Below, in pieces: positions 44,117 to 53,605 of a stretch of DNA of 64,000 bases. The stretch's first letter is position 1. Each line of letters starts with the position of its first letter. The notes beneath the pieces were generated by a model. The model did no database searches, was not told the origin of the DNA, and was given only the letters and a program-made list of their open reading frames with translations. The position numbers and the translations under genes were made by a program. The DNA comes from Pseudophaeobacter profundi (lineage in GTDB: Bacteria; Pseudomonadota; Alphaproteobacteria; Rhodobacterales; Rhodobacteraceae): contig NZ_JARJEF010000004.1 in assembly GCF_029697505.1 (NCBI RefSeq), positions 62,001-126,000 on the forward strand, read 5' to 3'.

Positions 44117-44632
44117 ATGCGTAAACCCTTGGCATTATTGATGGCGGGCAGCCTATTGCTGGCCGGTTGTGGCGGCTGGAGCGATTCACGCATAAACCCC
44201 GGAAATTGGTTCGGAAAATCAAAATCCACCCCCGTTGCAACCGCAGCATCGGGCGAAGTGAACCCGCTGATCCCCGAAAAAACCGGCCTGGGTATCTTTG
44301 ATCGGCCCGAAGAAGAAGACATAAGCCTGCCGGCCAGGCAGATTAGCGAACTGCGGGTAGAGCCTACGCCAAACGGCGCCATCATCTATGCCACCGCTAT
44401 TGCGGCGCGCCAGGGCGGCTATGATCTGGCATTGAAGCGCGTACCGGATACCGCCGCCGACACGCTGGAATATACCTTCAACGTTGTCTACCCCGAGGCC
44501 GGCACCCCAACAGGCAACGAACATAGTCGCACCCTGCGCGCGGCTGTTACCCTGTCAGAACAGGACCTGCGCGGCATTCGGACCATCCGTGTCAGCGGCG
44601 CGGAAAACGCCCGCGAAACCCGCCGCCGCTAA
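44117..44632 (+). CDS. Putative lipoprotein
   Basis: A 171-residue protein with a lipoprotein signal peptide: MRKPLALLMAGSLLLAGCGG, where LAGC is the lipobox and the Cys would be lipidated. The mature part is rich in Pro, Thr and Glu at first (ASGEVNPLIPEKTGLGIF), then beta-strand patterned (AIIYATAIAARQGGYDLAL), and ends with a basic tail. I recognise no named family, and its role at the envelope is unknown. It diverges from the sufE gene by 138 bases and precedes a terminator-like hairpin. Confidence 0.75.
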   Translation: MRKPLALLMAGSLLLAGCGGWSDSRINPGNWFGKSKSTPVATAASGEVNPLIPEKTGLGIFDRPEEEDISLPARQISELRVEPTPNGAIIYATAIAARQGGYDLALKRVPDTAADTLEYTFNVVYPEAGTPTGNEHSRTLRAAVTLSEQDLRGIRTIRVSGAENARETRRR

Positions 44633-44683
44633 CCCGCGCGCCACGGCGACCCGCCCAGAACGAATAGTCCCGCAAAGGACAAA

Positions 44684-44716
44684 AGGCGCCATCTGGTTTT
44701 CCCAGCGGCGCCTTAA
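44684..44716. terminator. Bidirectional terminator-like hairpin
   Basis: GGCGCC, CTGG, a TTTT loop, CCAG and GGCGCC form a two-part stem. On the plus strand TTAATTC follows, and on the minus strand CTTTTGTCC follows. It lies between the convergent lipoprotein and rnd genes and may serve both. Confidence 0.6.
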
Positions 44717-44759
44717 TTCATTCCAGAAAAAATACCTGGATAATCAAGCTTTGGGGGCC

Positions 44760-44802
44760 TGCCCCACCCTACCGGCCAACTCTTGGCCAGCTTTGTGGGG
44801 CA
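44760..44802. other. Nested inverted repeat downstream of rnd
   Basis: TGCCCCAC at 44760-44767 and GTGGGGCA at 44795-44802 pair perfectly over 8 bp. Inside, GGCCA and TGGCC pair over 5 bp around ACTCT. The symmetric double stem lies 20 bases past the rnd stop. It may be a terminator, a processing site or a small intergenic repeat. Confidence 0.6.
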
Positions 44803-44821
44803 ACATGCTCCAGTGCTTGGC

Positions 44822-45979
44822 CTAGAGGGGAACAACCTTAACCGATTGCCCCTTGGCTGACAGCGCAATTTCACCATTGCACAGGCGTAGCGCATCCTCG
44901 CCAAAGACTTCCTTGCGCCAGCCCGTCAGGGCGGCAACGTCACGCTGCCCGGATGCAATCGCATCCAGATCCGCGCTGGGGGCAATCAGCTTGGCGGCCA
45001 CCCCGGCAGATTCAGTCTTGGCCTTCAGCAGCACCCGCAAAAGGTCGGCCAAGGCCGGGTTCACCTGCATTTTCTCGCGGCTGCGATCCACTTTGGGATG
45101 CTGTTCCGGCGGGCATTCAATGCCCTTTGCCACCGCCTGAAGGATGCCTTCGGAAATCGCGCCTTTGCGCGCCTCGCGCAACAAGAGGCGAGAACCACCA
45201 AGATCCGCTGTGGTGCGTGGCTTGGTCGAGGCCAGTTCTACCAGAGCGTCATCCTTGAACACCCGGTTGCGCGGCACATTGTTGGTCTGGGCATAGTCTT
45301 CGCGAAAGGCGGCCAATTCCCGGACCACCGCCATGAATTTGCCAGAAGTCGTCCGGGTCTTCACCCGGCGCCATGCCTCTTGCGGCTGGATTTCATAGGT
45401 GGCCGGGTCCGTCAGAACCTGCAGCTCTTCCGAAACCCAGTGGGACCGGCCACTGCGCTCCAGATCGGCGGCCAGGAATTCATAGACCCGGCGCAGATGC
45501 GTCACATCGGCCAGCGCATAGGTCTTTTGCGCATCGCTCAGCGGGCGGCGCGACCAGTCGGTAAAGCGAGAGCTCTTGTCGATGCCTTCCTTGACGATCT
45601 TGCGCACCAGGGTTTCATACCCGACCTGATCGCCAAAGCCGCAGACCATCGCGGCGACCTGGGTGTCAAACAGGGGTTTGGGAAAGACTGCTGCATCAAC
45701 CCAGAAGATTTCCAGGTCCTGACGGGCAGCATGGAACACTTTGACCACAGTTTCATCACGAAACAGATCATACAGCGGCTCAAGTGACAGGCCTTCGGCC
45801 AGCGGATCCACCAGAACCGCGTCGTTCTCTCCATCACCGGAAAAAGCCAGCTGGATGAGGCAGAGCTTGGAATAATAAGTGCGTTCGCGCAGAAACTCGG
45901 TATCGACCGTCACGTAGGGGTGGTTCGCAGCCTCTTTGCAAAAAGCCTGCAGCGCGTCGGTGGTGGTCAGAGTTTTCAT
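44822..45979 (-). CDS. rnd: Ribonuclease D
   Basis: A 385-residue 3'-5' exoribonuclease acting in tRNA 3' trimming. The DEDD exonuclease residues appear in VTVDTEFLRERTYYS (Asp and Glu), FHAARQDLEIFW (Asp) and the YALADVTHLRRVYEFL block (Asp with Tyr one turn before). The C-terminal half contains an HRDC-like helical domain (VVRELAAFREDYAQTNNVPRNRVFKDDAL). Length is typical. It stands downstream of purN on the same strand, 90 bases away. Confidence 0.94.
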   Translation of the reverse strand: MKTLTTTDALQAFCKEAANHPYVTVDTEFLRERTYYSKLCLIQLAFSGDGENDAVLVDPLAEGLSLEPLYDLFRDETVVKVFHAARQDLEIFWVDAAVFPKPLFDTQVAAMVCGFGDQVGYETLVRKIVKEGIDKSSRFTDWSRRPLSDAQKTYALADVTHLRRVYEFLAADLERSGRSHWVSEELQVLTDPATYEIQPQEAWRRVKTRTTSGKFMAVVRELAAFREDYAQTNNVPRNRVFKDDALVELASTKPRTTADLGGSRLLLREARKGAISEGILQAVAKGIECPPEQHPKVDRSREKMQVNPALADLLRVLLKAKTESAGVAAKLIAPSADLDAIASGQRDVAALTGWRKEVFGEDALRLCNGEIALSAKGQSVKVVPL

Positions 45980-46069
45980 ATGTAACGACTTTTCTGGTAA
46001 TCTAAACGAGGGTGAATACGGTGATACGCCTTTGCCGCCTGCAATGCAAACCGCCAGATCAGCCCCGGA

Positions 46070-46672
46070 CTACCCCTGGAGATACACCGGGCTGCGATCC
46101 CCGGCAGCAAAGCGGCGCAGCACTTCTGGGTAGAGACGATGTTCCTGCACCAGAACGCGCGCGGCGAGCGTATCGGCGGTATCGCCTGCCAAAACGGGCA
46201 CCCGCGCCTGGCCCAGGATCGGGCCGTCATCCAGCGCGGGCGTGACCTCATGCACGGTGCAGCCATGTTCGCTGTCGCCAGCCTCCAACGCCCGTGCATG
46301 GGTGTGCAACCCTTTGTATTTCGGCAGCAAAGAGGGGTGAATGTTCAACATCCGCCCCTGAAAATGCCCCACGAACCCTGCGGTCAGAACCCGCATGAAC
46401 CCGGCCAGACAAACGATATCGGCCCCGGCGTCCAGAATGGGTTTGACCAGCTCTGCCTCAAATGCGGCGCGATCCCCCTTAAAGGGGCGGTGATCCACAG
46501 CGGCAGTGGCAATCCCGGCCGCTGCCGCCTTTTTCAGCCCGCCTGCCTCGGCGTCGTTTGACAGAACCAGACAGGGGCGGGCCGGATGGTCACCCTGCAT
46601 GCTCTCGACCAGGGCCACCATATTGGAGCCCCCGCCCGAGACCAAAATTGCAACCTTCTTCCTATCGCTCAC
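46070..46672 (-). CDS. purN: Phosphoribosylglycinamide formyltransferase
   Basis: A 200-residue folate-dependent enzyme for step three of purine synthesis. Visible are [22 protein letters not shown], the folate and catalytic stretch [13 protein letters not shown] and [16 protein letters not shown] with the catalytic Asn-His, and the closing Asp in [11 protein letters not shown]. The start overlaps the purM stop by four bases, so both are co-translated. Confidence 0.96.
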   Translation of the reverse strand: MSDRKKVAILVSGGGSNMVALVESMQGDHPARPCLVLSNDAEAGGLKKAAAAGIATAAVDHRPFKGDRAAFEAELVKPILDAGADIVCLAGFMRVLTAGFVGHFQGRMLNIHPSLLPKYKGLHTHARALEAGDSEHGCTVHEVTPALDDGPILGQARVPVLAGDTADTLAARVLVQEHRLYPEVLRRFAAGDRSPVYLQG

Positions 46673-47715
46673 AGCAGCTTGCCCGTGTAGCGCATGCCTT
46701 CCCCGGCTGTGACTGTGCCCAGACGGCTGACAGTTTCGCCTTCGCCTTCGAGCACGGCAATCAGATCATCAGCGTGATCGGCTGAAACAGACAGGATCAT
46801 GCCAATGCCGCAGTTAAAGGTTTTCAGCATCTCGGTCTCAGAAATGCCGCCAACATCGGCCATCCACTTGAACACGCTGGGCAGGTCCCAAGCATTCAGG
46901 TCGATATCGGCCCCCAGATCGTCAGGCAGCACCCGCGGCAGGTTTTCGGTCAGGCCACCACCGGTAATATGGGCCAGCGCATGCACGCCTCCGGCCTGCA
47001 CCGCTGCAAGGCTTTGCTTTACATAGAGACGGGTTGGCGTCAGCAGCGCCTCGCCCAGGGTGCCCGTGCTGAAGGGCGAATCCGCGTCCCAACCCAGGCC
47101 AGAAAGTTCAACAATCTTGCGCACCAAGGAATAGCCATTGGAATGCACCCCATCCGAGGCCAGCCCCAAAAGCACATCGCCCTCGACCACGCCCGCAGGC
47201 AGGGCGGTGCCACGCTCCATCGCGCCAACGGCAAAACCGGCAAGATCAAAATCACCCTTGGGGTACATGCCGGGCATCTCTGCGGTTTCACCCCCAATCA
47301 GCGCGCAGCCAGAGCGCACGCAGCCCTCGGCGATGCCTTCGATGATCCGGGCAGCCGTTTCTGTTTCCAGTTTGCCGGTGGCAAAATAATCAAGGAAGAA
47401 CAACGGCTCAGCCCCCTGGCAGACCAGATCGTTGACACACATGGCGACCAGATCAATGCCCACACCGTCCACAACACCGGTGTCGATTGCGATACGCAGC
47501 TTGGTGCCAACCCCATCGGTGGCACCCACCAGGATGGGATCGCTATAGCCTGCATCCTTGAGGTCAAAAAGCGCGCCAAAGCCGCCAAGGCCGCTCATCA
47601 CGCCGGAGCGATTGGTCCGCTTGGCGGCGGGCTTGATGCGATCCACCAGGGCATTGCCCGCGTCAATATCCACACCTGCATCCGCATAGGTCAAACCGTT
47701 CTTGCCGCTGGTCAT
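46669..47715 (-). CDS. purM: Phosphoribosylformylglycinamidine cyclo-ligase
   Basis: A 348-residue ATP-grasp-like AIR synthase of purine synthesis. The start [18 protein letters not shown], the nucleotide loop [14 protein letters not shown], and the [11 protein letters not shown] signature are all clear, with the later [16 protein letters not shown]. The ATG at 47715 is chosen as the family start; the frame stays open to 47805. purN overlaps its end. Confidence 0.97.
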   Translation of the reverse strand: MTSGKNGLTYADAGVDIDAGNALVDRIKPAAKRTNRSGVMSGLGGFGALFDLKDAGYSDPILVGATDGVGTKLRIAIDTGVVDGVGIDLVAMCVNDLVCQGAEPLFFLDYFATGKLETETAARIIEGIAEGCVRSGCALIGGETAEMPGMYPKGDFDLAGFAVGAMERGTALPAGVVEGDVLLGLASDGVHSNGYSLVRKIVELSGLGWDADSPFSTGTLGEALLTPTRLYVKQSLAAVQAGGVHALAHITGGGLTENLPRVLPDDLGADIDLNAWDLPSVFKWMADVGGISETEMLKTFNCGIGMILSVSADHADDLIAVLEGEGETVSRLGTVTAGEGMRYTGKLL

Positions 47716-47832
47716 CTCTTGGCTCCTTAAAACTGGTTGCGCAGCCTTTATCGCAAGGCTCACCGGAAAGAAACAAGGGAATCCACCGTGCGCGACCTGT
47801 CGCACGGTGGAGGGGCCAAATCAGCAGTTATT

Positions 47833-48804
47833 TCAGAGGCCAAATTGCCATGGCGCCGGTTGATACGCATAACCTTCCGTTTGGCGTAGCACCCGGCCAA
47901 GCCCCGGGAAGTCGATATGGCTCCCGGTCAGCAAAAGCCCATCGGTGGCGGCACGATCCAGCATTTTGTGGCGAGTCGCCGCCGTCAGCTGCGGATCGGT
48001 GTCAAAGGCGATGGTCCAGTCGGGATAGGCAAATTGCAGCGCGGTGCTGTGGATGATGTCCCCCCAGAACAACAGCTGCTCACCACCGCTGTCCAGCATA
48101 TACCCTGTATGGCCAGGCGTATGCCCCGGCAGCGGCAGCGCGGTGAACCCTGCAAGCACAGCGGCTTCGCCCGAAATCAGCCGCAACCGATCCGCATAGG
48201 GTGCAACCGTGCCCCGCGCCATCTGAAAGAACCCGCGACTACCTTCGGGAACAGAGGCCATGATCGCGTCATCATGCCAAAAGTCCCATTCCACCTGCGA
48301 CACCACCAGCTCTGCATTGGGATAGGCCGCCTGGCCATTGGCCTTGACCAGCCCCCCTGAATGATCCGGGTGCATATGTGTCAGCAGAACCGTTGAAATC
48401 TCAGCGGGCTTCACACCAGTGGCCGCCAGAGCGCCCCCCAAGGCACCAAGACTTGGCCCCATCAGATCTGCCGTCCCCGCATCAATAAGAATTTTGCGAT
48501 CCCCCTGCTCTACCAGATAGCCATTCACCGGAATATTCAGCCCTTCAGGTGTCATTTGATGCAGCCCCTTGGCCAGGGCGATCTCAGCCTTCTCTGCGTC
48601 ATAATCCGCAAACAGCTGCACCCCCAGCGGCAAATGACCATCCAGAAGCACAGTCACCTTTGCCTCCCCCAGATGGAACTGGTGCAGCACAGGCGGCAAC
48701 GCGGTCGGCGCCCCTGCGGTGTCAGCCATCGCCTGGCCAGAAATCAAGGTGGCAGCCGGTGCAGCAGCCAGGCCGCCAAGTAAGGTTCTACGATTGATCG
48801 TCAT
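47833..48804 (-). CDS. Tat-exported MBL-fold metallo-hydrolase
   Basis: A 323-residue metallo-beta-lactamase-fold protein. The N terminus INRRTLLGGLAAAPAATLIS carries a twin-arginine type signal, so it probably folds before export to the periplasm. The zinc motif HMHPDHSGG (HxHxDH) is complete, with later metal ligands in FWGDIIHSTAL and LLTGSHIDFPG. Substrates of such hydrolases are diverse, such as lactones, and cannot be told here. A LysR gene diverges upstream and may control it. Met at 48816 is an alternative start. Confidence 0.9.
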   Translation of the reverse strand: MTINRRTLLGGLAAAPAATLISGQAMADTAGAPTALPPVLHQFHLGEAKVTVLLDGHLPLGVQLFADYDAEKAEIALAKGLHQMTPEGLNIPVNGYLVEQGDRKILIDAGTADLMGPSLGALGGALAATGVKPAEISTVLLTHMHPDHSGGLVKANGQAAYPNAELVVSQVEWDFWHDDAIMASVPEGSRGFFQMARGTVAPYADRLRLISGEAAVLAGFTALPLPGHTPGHTGYMLDSGGEQLLFWGDIIHSTALQFAYPDWTIAFDTDPQLTAATRHKMLDRAATDGLLLTGSHIDFPGLGRVLRQTEGYAYQPAPWQFGL

Positions 48805-48921
48805 AAGGAACTCCAATATGGTTTGGACCAGTATCAGTCACGTTCTTCAATAAAGCAGCAGGCGCAGCTGGCTGTAGCCAGAATATCGCTATTGCGCATA
48901 TAAGCAGGAATTATAACAGGA

Positions 48922-49857
48922 ATGGATCGCCTTGGATTGCTGGAAAGCTTTGTCATTGCCCTGGATGAAGGCAGCCTGAACCGGGCAGCACAGCGGCGCG
49001 GCATCAGCCAGCCTGCGATGAGCCTGCAAATCAAACAGCTTGAGGGGCTGTTGGGCCATGAACTGCTGCACCGCTCTTCCACCGGGGTCAAGCCGACACG
49101 CCCTGGCCAGTTGGTTTACACCCAGGCGCAGGGGCTGCTGTCCGGCTATAACCGAATGTCCGCCGAGCTGAGCGCCCTGACAGACAGTATTTCCGGCACC
49201 TTTCGCATCAGCACCAGTACGTTTTTTGGCCGCATCATCCTGGGGCCGGTGCTGCTGGAGGTAAACCAAGCCTATCCTGACCTGGATATCGTGATGAAAC
49301 TGGAAGACCGGCTGGTGGATGTTGTGCGCGAAAACGTGGATCTGGCCATTCGCTCTGGCACGCTGGGCGACAGCGACGGCGCGGCGCGCAAAATTGCCCA
49401 GATGGAGACCGTGCTTTTTGCCACCTCAACCTACCTAGATCAGATTGGCCGCCCCAAGGTCCCCGAAGAGCTGAAGCGGCTAAAATTCATCCAGCACCAC
49501 GAGGACCAGACTGGCGGTTTTGTCTCGCTCACCCTTGATGGGGTGGAATATCAGGCACCGGTCCATGTCGGCTTTACCGCCGATGATCCTGATCTGATCA
49601 TCCGCGCCGTCACCAACCATACCGGCTATGCCCGCGCCCCGCGCCTGTTCCTGGAAGAGGCCCTTTGGGATGGCCGTTTTGAGGAGATCCTGCCGCACTA
49701 TCAACCACAGCAAAAAGAAATCTATGCTGTTTACCCGTCACGCCACAGCTATGACAAACGCCATGAGGTCGTGATTTCCAGCCTTCTCGATCGGATGGAA
49801 GCCCTGCGTGTTGCGTCAATTGCCCGTCGTCACCCGCCTGCTGCAATCATGGCTTGA
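48922..49857 (+). CDS. LysR family transcriptional regulator
   Basis: A 311-residue regulator. The N-terminal winged helix is LGLLESFVIALDEGSLNRAA, RRGISQPAMSLQIKQLE and GHELLHRSSTGVKPT. The periplasmic-binding-protein-like effector domain spans about 90-300 (TFRISTSTFFGR, NVDLAIRSGTLGDSD). It diverges from the exported metallo-hydrolase gene across 117 bp, the common arrangement for a LysR regulator with its target. The inducer is unknown. Confidence 0.93.
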   Translation: MDRLGLLESFVIALDEGSLNRAAQRRGISQPAMSLQIKQLEGLLGHELLHRSSTGVKPTRPGQLVYTQAQGLLSGYNRMSAELSALTDSISGTFRISTSTFFGRIILGPVLLEVNQAYPDLDIVMKLEDRLVDVVRENVDLAIRSGTLGDSDGAARKIAQMETVLFATSTYLDQIGRPKVPEELKRLKFIQHHEDQTGGFVSLTLDGVEYQAPVHVGFTADDPDLIIRAVTNHTGYARAPRLFLEEALWDGRFEEILPHYQPQQKEIYAVYPSRHSYDKRHEVVISSLLDRMEALRVASIARRHPPAAIMA

Positions 49858-49891
49858 CCTTCTGGCAAGCATTTTCTAACCACGTCGCAGC

Positions 49892-49967
49892 GGGCCTGTA
49901 GCTCAACGGTTAGAGCAGAGCGCTCATAACGCTTTGGTTGCGGGTTCAAATCCTGCCGGGCCTACCA
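49892..49967 (+). tRNA. tRNA with CAU anticodon (probably Ile2, or Met)
   Basis: A 76-base cloverleaf: D-arm AGCTCAACGGTTAGAGC, anticodon loop CTCATAA (CAU), and T-arm CGGGTTCAAATCCTG. The acceptor strands are GGGCCTG and CGGGCCT, the outermost pair being G-U, and CCA is encoded. The body resembles the lysidine-modified tRNA-Ile that reads AUA better than the elongator Met tRNA, but the identity needs modelling. It is followed by decayed DNA with a toxin remnant, fitting an insertion hotspot. Confidence 0.93.
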
Positions 49968-50682
49968 TATTCTTCAGTGACTTAGCTGAAGCCGCCGATT
50001 TTCCAAAAAGGTTCATTGAACCGGTTTGTGATTTTAGAGCGAACATCTGGCGGACCTGCCTGCGAATCCGCCCTGATCTTGGCAGCACAACTTTATACGT
50101 TTCTATCCCGTTTTTTTCGATGCCTGACGCTGTAGGCTCAGCTCGTGAGGTTTTTCGTCTGGATCCGGCCCACCCAGGCGCAGGTGGGCAAGAATTTCTC
50201 AATACCCCCTCAAGGCTTAGTCTCATAAATCCTCCTTTCTTTGCGGACAGATTCGCAAGTCATTCAGCATTCCAAAAGGTAAAACAGCCCCGGTGTCCGC
50301 TTGGGGCTTCCAAGGTTTGTCAACCTGGCCGAAACCCCATGGCCGCCAACGTTGCGCCGCGGTCCACGTCGAAAAACCTTCAGGTTTCCCGTCCTGACGA
50401 CCAAATGCTTTGAACGGCTCAAACCGGCTATTCACCTGATTTAACCGCAGCCTTGGTGCGATCCACCAGGTCGCTTGTCGCTGCAGATGCAAATCTTGGA
50501 GAATTGGAAGGACACATGCGCGGGCGATAAACGGGTTGGAGTTGGAGCCTTTTGCAAAACCAGCGCGGTTCAGGATGCTTCACTTTGCAGTCGGGATCGG
50601 CTTCAAAATCAGTCATCGTTCCCCCATCATTTCAAGAATCCCGCTCCGTATAACTAATATAATAGTTTCAATGCCTTGCACC
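49968..50682. other. Decayed intergenic region downstream of tRNA
   Basis: About 700 bases with many short frames but no recognised gene. A 62-codon minus-strand frame at 50428-50616 has a possible GGGGGAA ribosome-binding site but no motif. GC is lower than the surroundings. Located between a tRNA and a hipA remnant, it is probably a relic of mobile DNA. Confidence 0.5.
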
Positions 50683-51220
50683 TTACACCTTGTCAGGCAA
50701 CCTGACGTCACCCAGCCGCGCCATGATCGTTTCACTAACGGTATCGACGATGGCTTGCGGGAAGGTTTTGGGCAGGGCGTTGGCGGCACCATCAAGGGCC
50801 TTGGGCGCTCTTGCTGCGATCTCTTCAATGATGCCCGTCGTGCGCTTTTTCGAGAAACCGGCGCGCAGGGCCGTTTGCACAAAATGCCGCCCGTGAACCT
50901 GATCGAAGCGATAATGCCGGCTGTTTCCGACCGACATCGCCATCTTCATCTGTTTGCGTTCGACTTGGCGGGCCTCCAGTGCGCCTAACTCTGTCACGAT
51001 GTCATATAGCGGGGTCATGCGATAGCTGCCGCCGGGGCTCAGGAAGACGCTGAAGTTCTTGGCGTGGGCATCCGTCACCGAGGTCGTAGAATAAGTCTGT
51101 CCGGGAAAAGAGGAGGCTCGGCTGTCAGCCGATTTACGCAACAGAGTCGGGCTCTGTGCGAGAAACGCCTCGTATTCCTGCGCATGTTTCCGCGCGATTC
51201 TGCCCCCTGATTGCGCCCCC
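50683..51220 (-). pseudogene. HipA-like toxin kinase, C-terminal remnant
   Basis: The minus-strand frame reads VTDAHAKNFSVFLSPGG, YRMTPLYDIVT, QMKMAMSVGNSRHYRF and ends ALPKTFPQAIVDTVSETI. These are the catalytic and C-terminal parts of HipA-type Ser/Thr kinases (TD-HAKNF, TPLYD). The N-terminal half is absent; upstream residues down to about 51220 stay open but do not look like HipA. No hipB helix-turn-helix gene is seen. This is a dead toxin-antitoxin remnant next to a tRNA. Confidence 0.7.
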
Positions 51221-51249
51221 CCCCACAGATCGCAGGGCTGGTCGGGAGA

Positions 51250-52149
51250 TCAATCTGTGGCACGGGTTGAAAGCGCCAACCGCATGAGGTCGACCAGATT
51301 GTCCAACGCCAGACGGCTGCCACTTGGCGAGAGGGAAGCAGCAAGGATGGGGAATTCGATCTTGGGTTCCAACCGACAGGTCGCCATACCCGGCAAGGGG
51401 TTTGCTTGCGCGGTGAATTCATCCAGAACCGCAGCGCGCTGGAGGGCCTGTGCCAGGGGCGGTACCGCGATAAGAGAATTGCACATGATAGCGCCTTCAA
51501 AGGCAATACCACGCTCGCGCACCGCTGCATCCAGAATGCGACCGATCGGCCCGCGGGCAGTACTGTCGACGGTTTGCATCCGTGCCACATCCTCCAGCGC
51601 GACACAGCCATCCGCCGGGGCCTGTGAGCGGGGCATAAGGGCCACCAGCCGACCGCTGCCAAGCGGCACAATGGTTTCCGCATCGGTGGCCACATGTCCA
51701 GCCATGATGCCGATATCTATCAGCCCCGATCGCAGGGCTTCCAGTTGCCGACTGGCGGTTGCAACATCCACCGAAAGACGCAGGCCCGGCATTTGCCCAA
51801 CCAGATCAGAGATCGCCGGTGGCAGGATTTGCGGCATCAGCATCCCCACCGTCATGACTGCCAGTTTAGATCCGGTGCCTTGGCGCAGACTTTCCACCCG
51901 GCTTTCCATCCGGCCGATGCCATCCTGCAGAAAGCGGCTTTCGCTATATAGTGCATCGGCCTCTGCGGTGGGCCAGACGCGGCCCTTTTCGAGTAGGAAA
52001 AGCGTCAGATTGGCGGCTGCTTCGAAATCGCGAAGATGGCGGCTGACCGTCGGCTGGGACAATCCCAACATGCGTGCCGCCGCAGAGATGGAACTGCGCT
52101 CGTAGACGGCACAAAACACCTGCAGCCGTTGAAGTGTGATGCCTCGCAT
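51250..52149 (-). CDS. LysR family transcriptional regulator
   Basis: A 299-residue regulator. The winged helix is ITLQRLQVFCAVYERSSISAAA, RMLGLSQPTVSRHLRDFE; the effector domain begins near LAVMTVGMLMPQIL. The ATG at 52149 is chosen, since an open frame to 52302 runs into the promoter region. The gene diverges from a TRAP transporter operon, so it probably controls that operon in response to its substrate. The tail is basic and overlaps nothing. Confidence 0.92.
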   Translation of the reverse strand: MRGITLQRLQVFCAVYERSSISAAARMLGLSQPTVSRHLRDFEAAANLTLFLLEKGRVWPTAEADALYSESRFLQDGIGRMESRVESLRQGTGSKLAVMTVGMLMPQILPPAISDLVGQMPGLRLSVDVATASRQLEALRSGLIDIGIMAGHVATDAETIVPLGSGRLVALMPRSQAPADGCVALEDVARMQTVDSTARGPIGRILDAAVRERGIAFEGAIMCNSLIAVPPLAQALQRAAVLDEFTAQANPLPGMATCRLEPKIEFPILAASLSPSGSRLALDNLVDLMRLALSTRATD

Positions 52150-52296
52150 GGCTTTTCCTCTGCGGTTTTGGCCAGCATATAGTAATAAGCTATACCATAG
52201 CAAAATATTTTCTATTTCCTGCCGCTGAATTTGCAGAGAAAATGGCGCCATGAAACCTTCAGTCAGACCTTCATTTGCACAAGATCGGAGCCTCCC

Positions 52297-53583
52297 TTGC
52301 AAGCAGTGGTAATCTTGGGGCTTGTGCTTGGCGGTGTCCTTTCAGGGGCGGCAATTGCCTATGTGATCGGCGCGGCCTCGATCACCACCTTCATTCTGAG
52401 CGACAATATCCGTTACATGGCGGTGCTGCCGCAGCGACTGTTCAGCCAGTTGGATGTCTTTGCCTTTCTGGCGATGCCGCTCTTCATCTTTGCTGGTGAC
52501 CTGATGAATCGCGGAGGTCTTGCCTCGGCGCTGATTGATTTTTGCATGTCGTTCCTTGGGAGGCTGAAGGGCGGGCTGGGGCATGTAAATGTGATGACCA
52601 GTGTTTTCTTTGCAGGCGTGTCCGGTTCGGCGGTGTCAGATGCGGCGGCGCTGGGGAATTCTCTGGTGCCGGAGATGCAGCGCCGTGGCTATCCGCTGGA
52701 CTATGCTGCCGCCATCACCGGGGCCTCTTCGATCATCGGGCCGATCATCCCGCCCTCTTCCATCCTGATCTTCTACGGGGCGCTGATGCAGACCTCGGTT
52801 ACGGCGCTCTTTGCTGCCGGTATTCTGCCGGGGCTGTTGCTGGCTGCGGTCCTGATGGGGATGAATGCCTATTTTGCATGGCGTCATGATCACCCGGGCG
52901 GCGCAGAGTCCGACCTGCCAGCGATCTTGCCCTCTTTCTTCCGGGCGCTGCCGGCCATGGCGCTACCAGTCATCATCCTTGGCGGCACCCTGTTTGGCTT
53001 TATGACACCGGCAGAGGCCGCCGCCGTTGCCGTGATCGCGGCGCTGGGGATTGGCGTGGCCTACCGCAGACTCTCGCTACAGGATGTCTGGGACAGTGCC
53101 CTGCGTTCGGCGGTGCTGCTGGGGGCGCTGTTCATTATCTTGTGCGCCATTTCCACCTTCAGCTACATTGCGGCGCTGGAACAGTGGCCGCAGGCGATCG
53201 CCGTGACGATCGAGGGCTGGGGTCTTGGCCCGTTGCAATATCTGATGCTGATCAATGTGGTCTTTCTGATCGCCGGGATGGCGATGGATGTGAAGGCGGC
53301 CGTGGCGCTCTTTGCACCGATCTTTGTGCCGGTGGCGCTGGCGATGGGGATCGACCCGGTACATCTGGGTATCGTGATTTGCTTCAACATCACCACCGGG
53401 CTGCTGTCGCCGCCACTGGGGGGCGTGCTGCTGATCCTGGCAACCACGGTGAACATCAACTACTGGCGCCTGATCCGTGCGACACTGCCGTTCTTTTTTG
53501 CCGAAATCGCGCTGCTGGGCGTGCTGACCTTCGTCCCTGAAATCTCGCTCGCCCTGCCGCGTGCGCTGGGACTTGTCCAATAA
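52297..53583 (+). CDS. TRAP transporter large permease subunit (DctM family)
   Basis: A 428-residue membrane protein with about twelve hydrophobic helices of the DctM/SiaM type (MPLFIFAGDLMNRGGLASALI, SGSAVSDAAALGNSLVPEM, ITGASSIIGPIIPPSSILIFYG). It forms the sodium-coupled channel of a tripartite ATP-independent periplasmic transporter. The start is likely TTG at 52297, after CGGAG; a TTG at 52231 would extend it without homology. The order here is large permease, binding protein, small permease, which differs from the common P-Q-M order. Confidence 0.9.
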   Translation: MQAVVILGLVLGGVLSGAAIAYVIGAASITTFILSDNIRYMAVLPQRLFSQLDVFAFLAMPLFIFAGDLMNRGGLASALIDFCMSFLGRLKGGLGHVNVMTSVFFAGVSGSAVSDAAALGNSLVPEMQRRGYPLDYAAAITGASSIIGPIIPPSSILIFYGALMQTSVTALFAAGILPGLLLAAVLMGMNAYFAWRHDHPGGAESDLPAILPSFFRALPAMALPVIILGGTLFGFMTPAEAAAVAVIAALGIGVAYRRLSLQDVWDSALRSAVLLGALFIILCAISTFSYIAALEQWPQAIAVTIEGWGLGPLQYLMLINVVFLIAGMAMDVKAAVALFAPIFVPVALAMGIDPVHLGIVICFNITTGLLSPPLGGVLLILATTVNINYWRLIRATLPFFFAEIALLGVLTFVPEISLALPRALGLVQ

Positions 53584-53605
53584 AACTCAACAGAGGAGAA
53601 ACACA

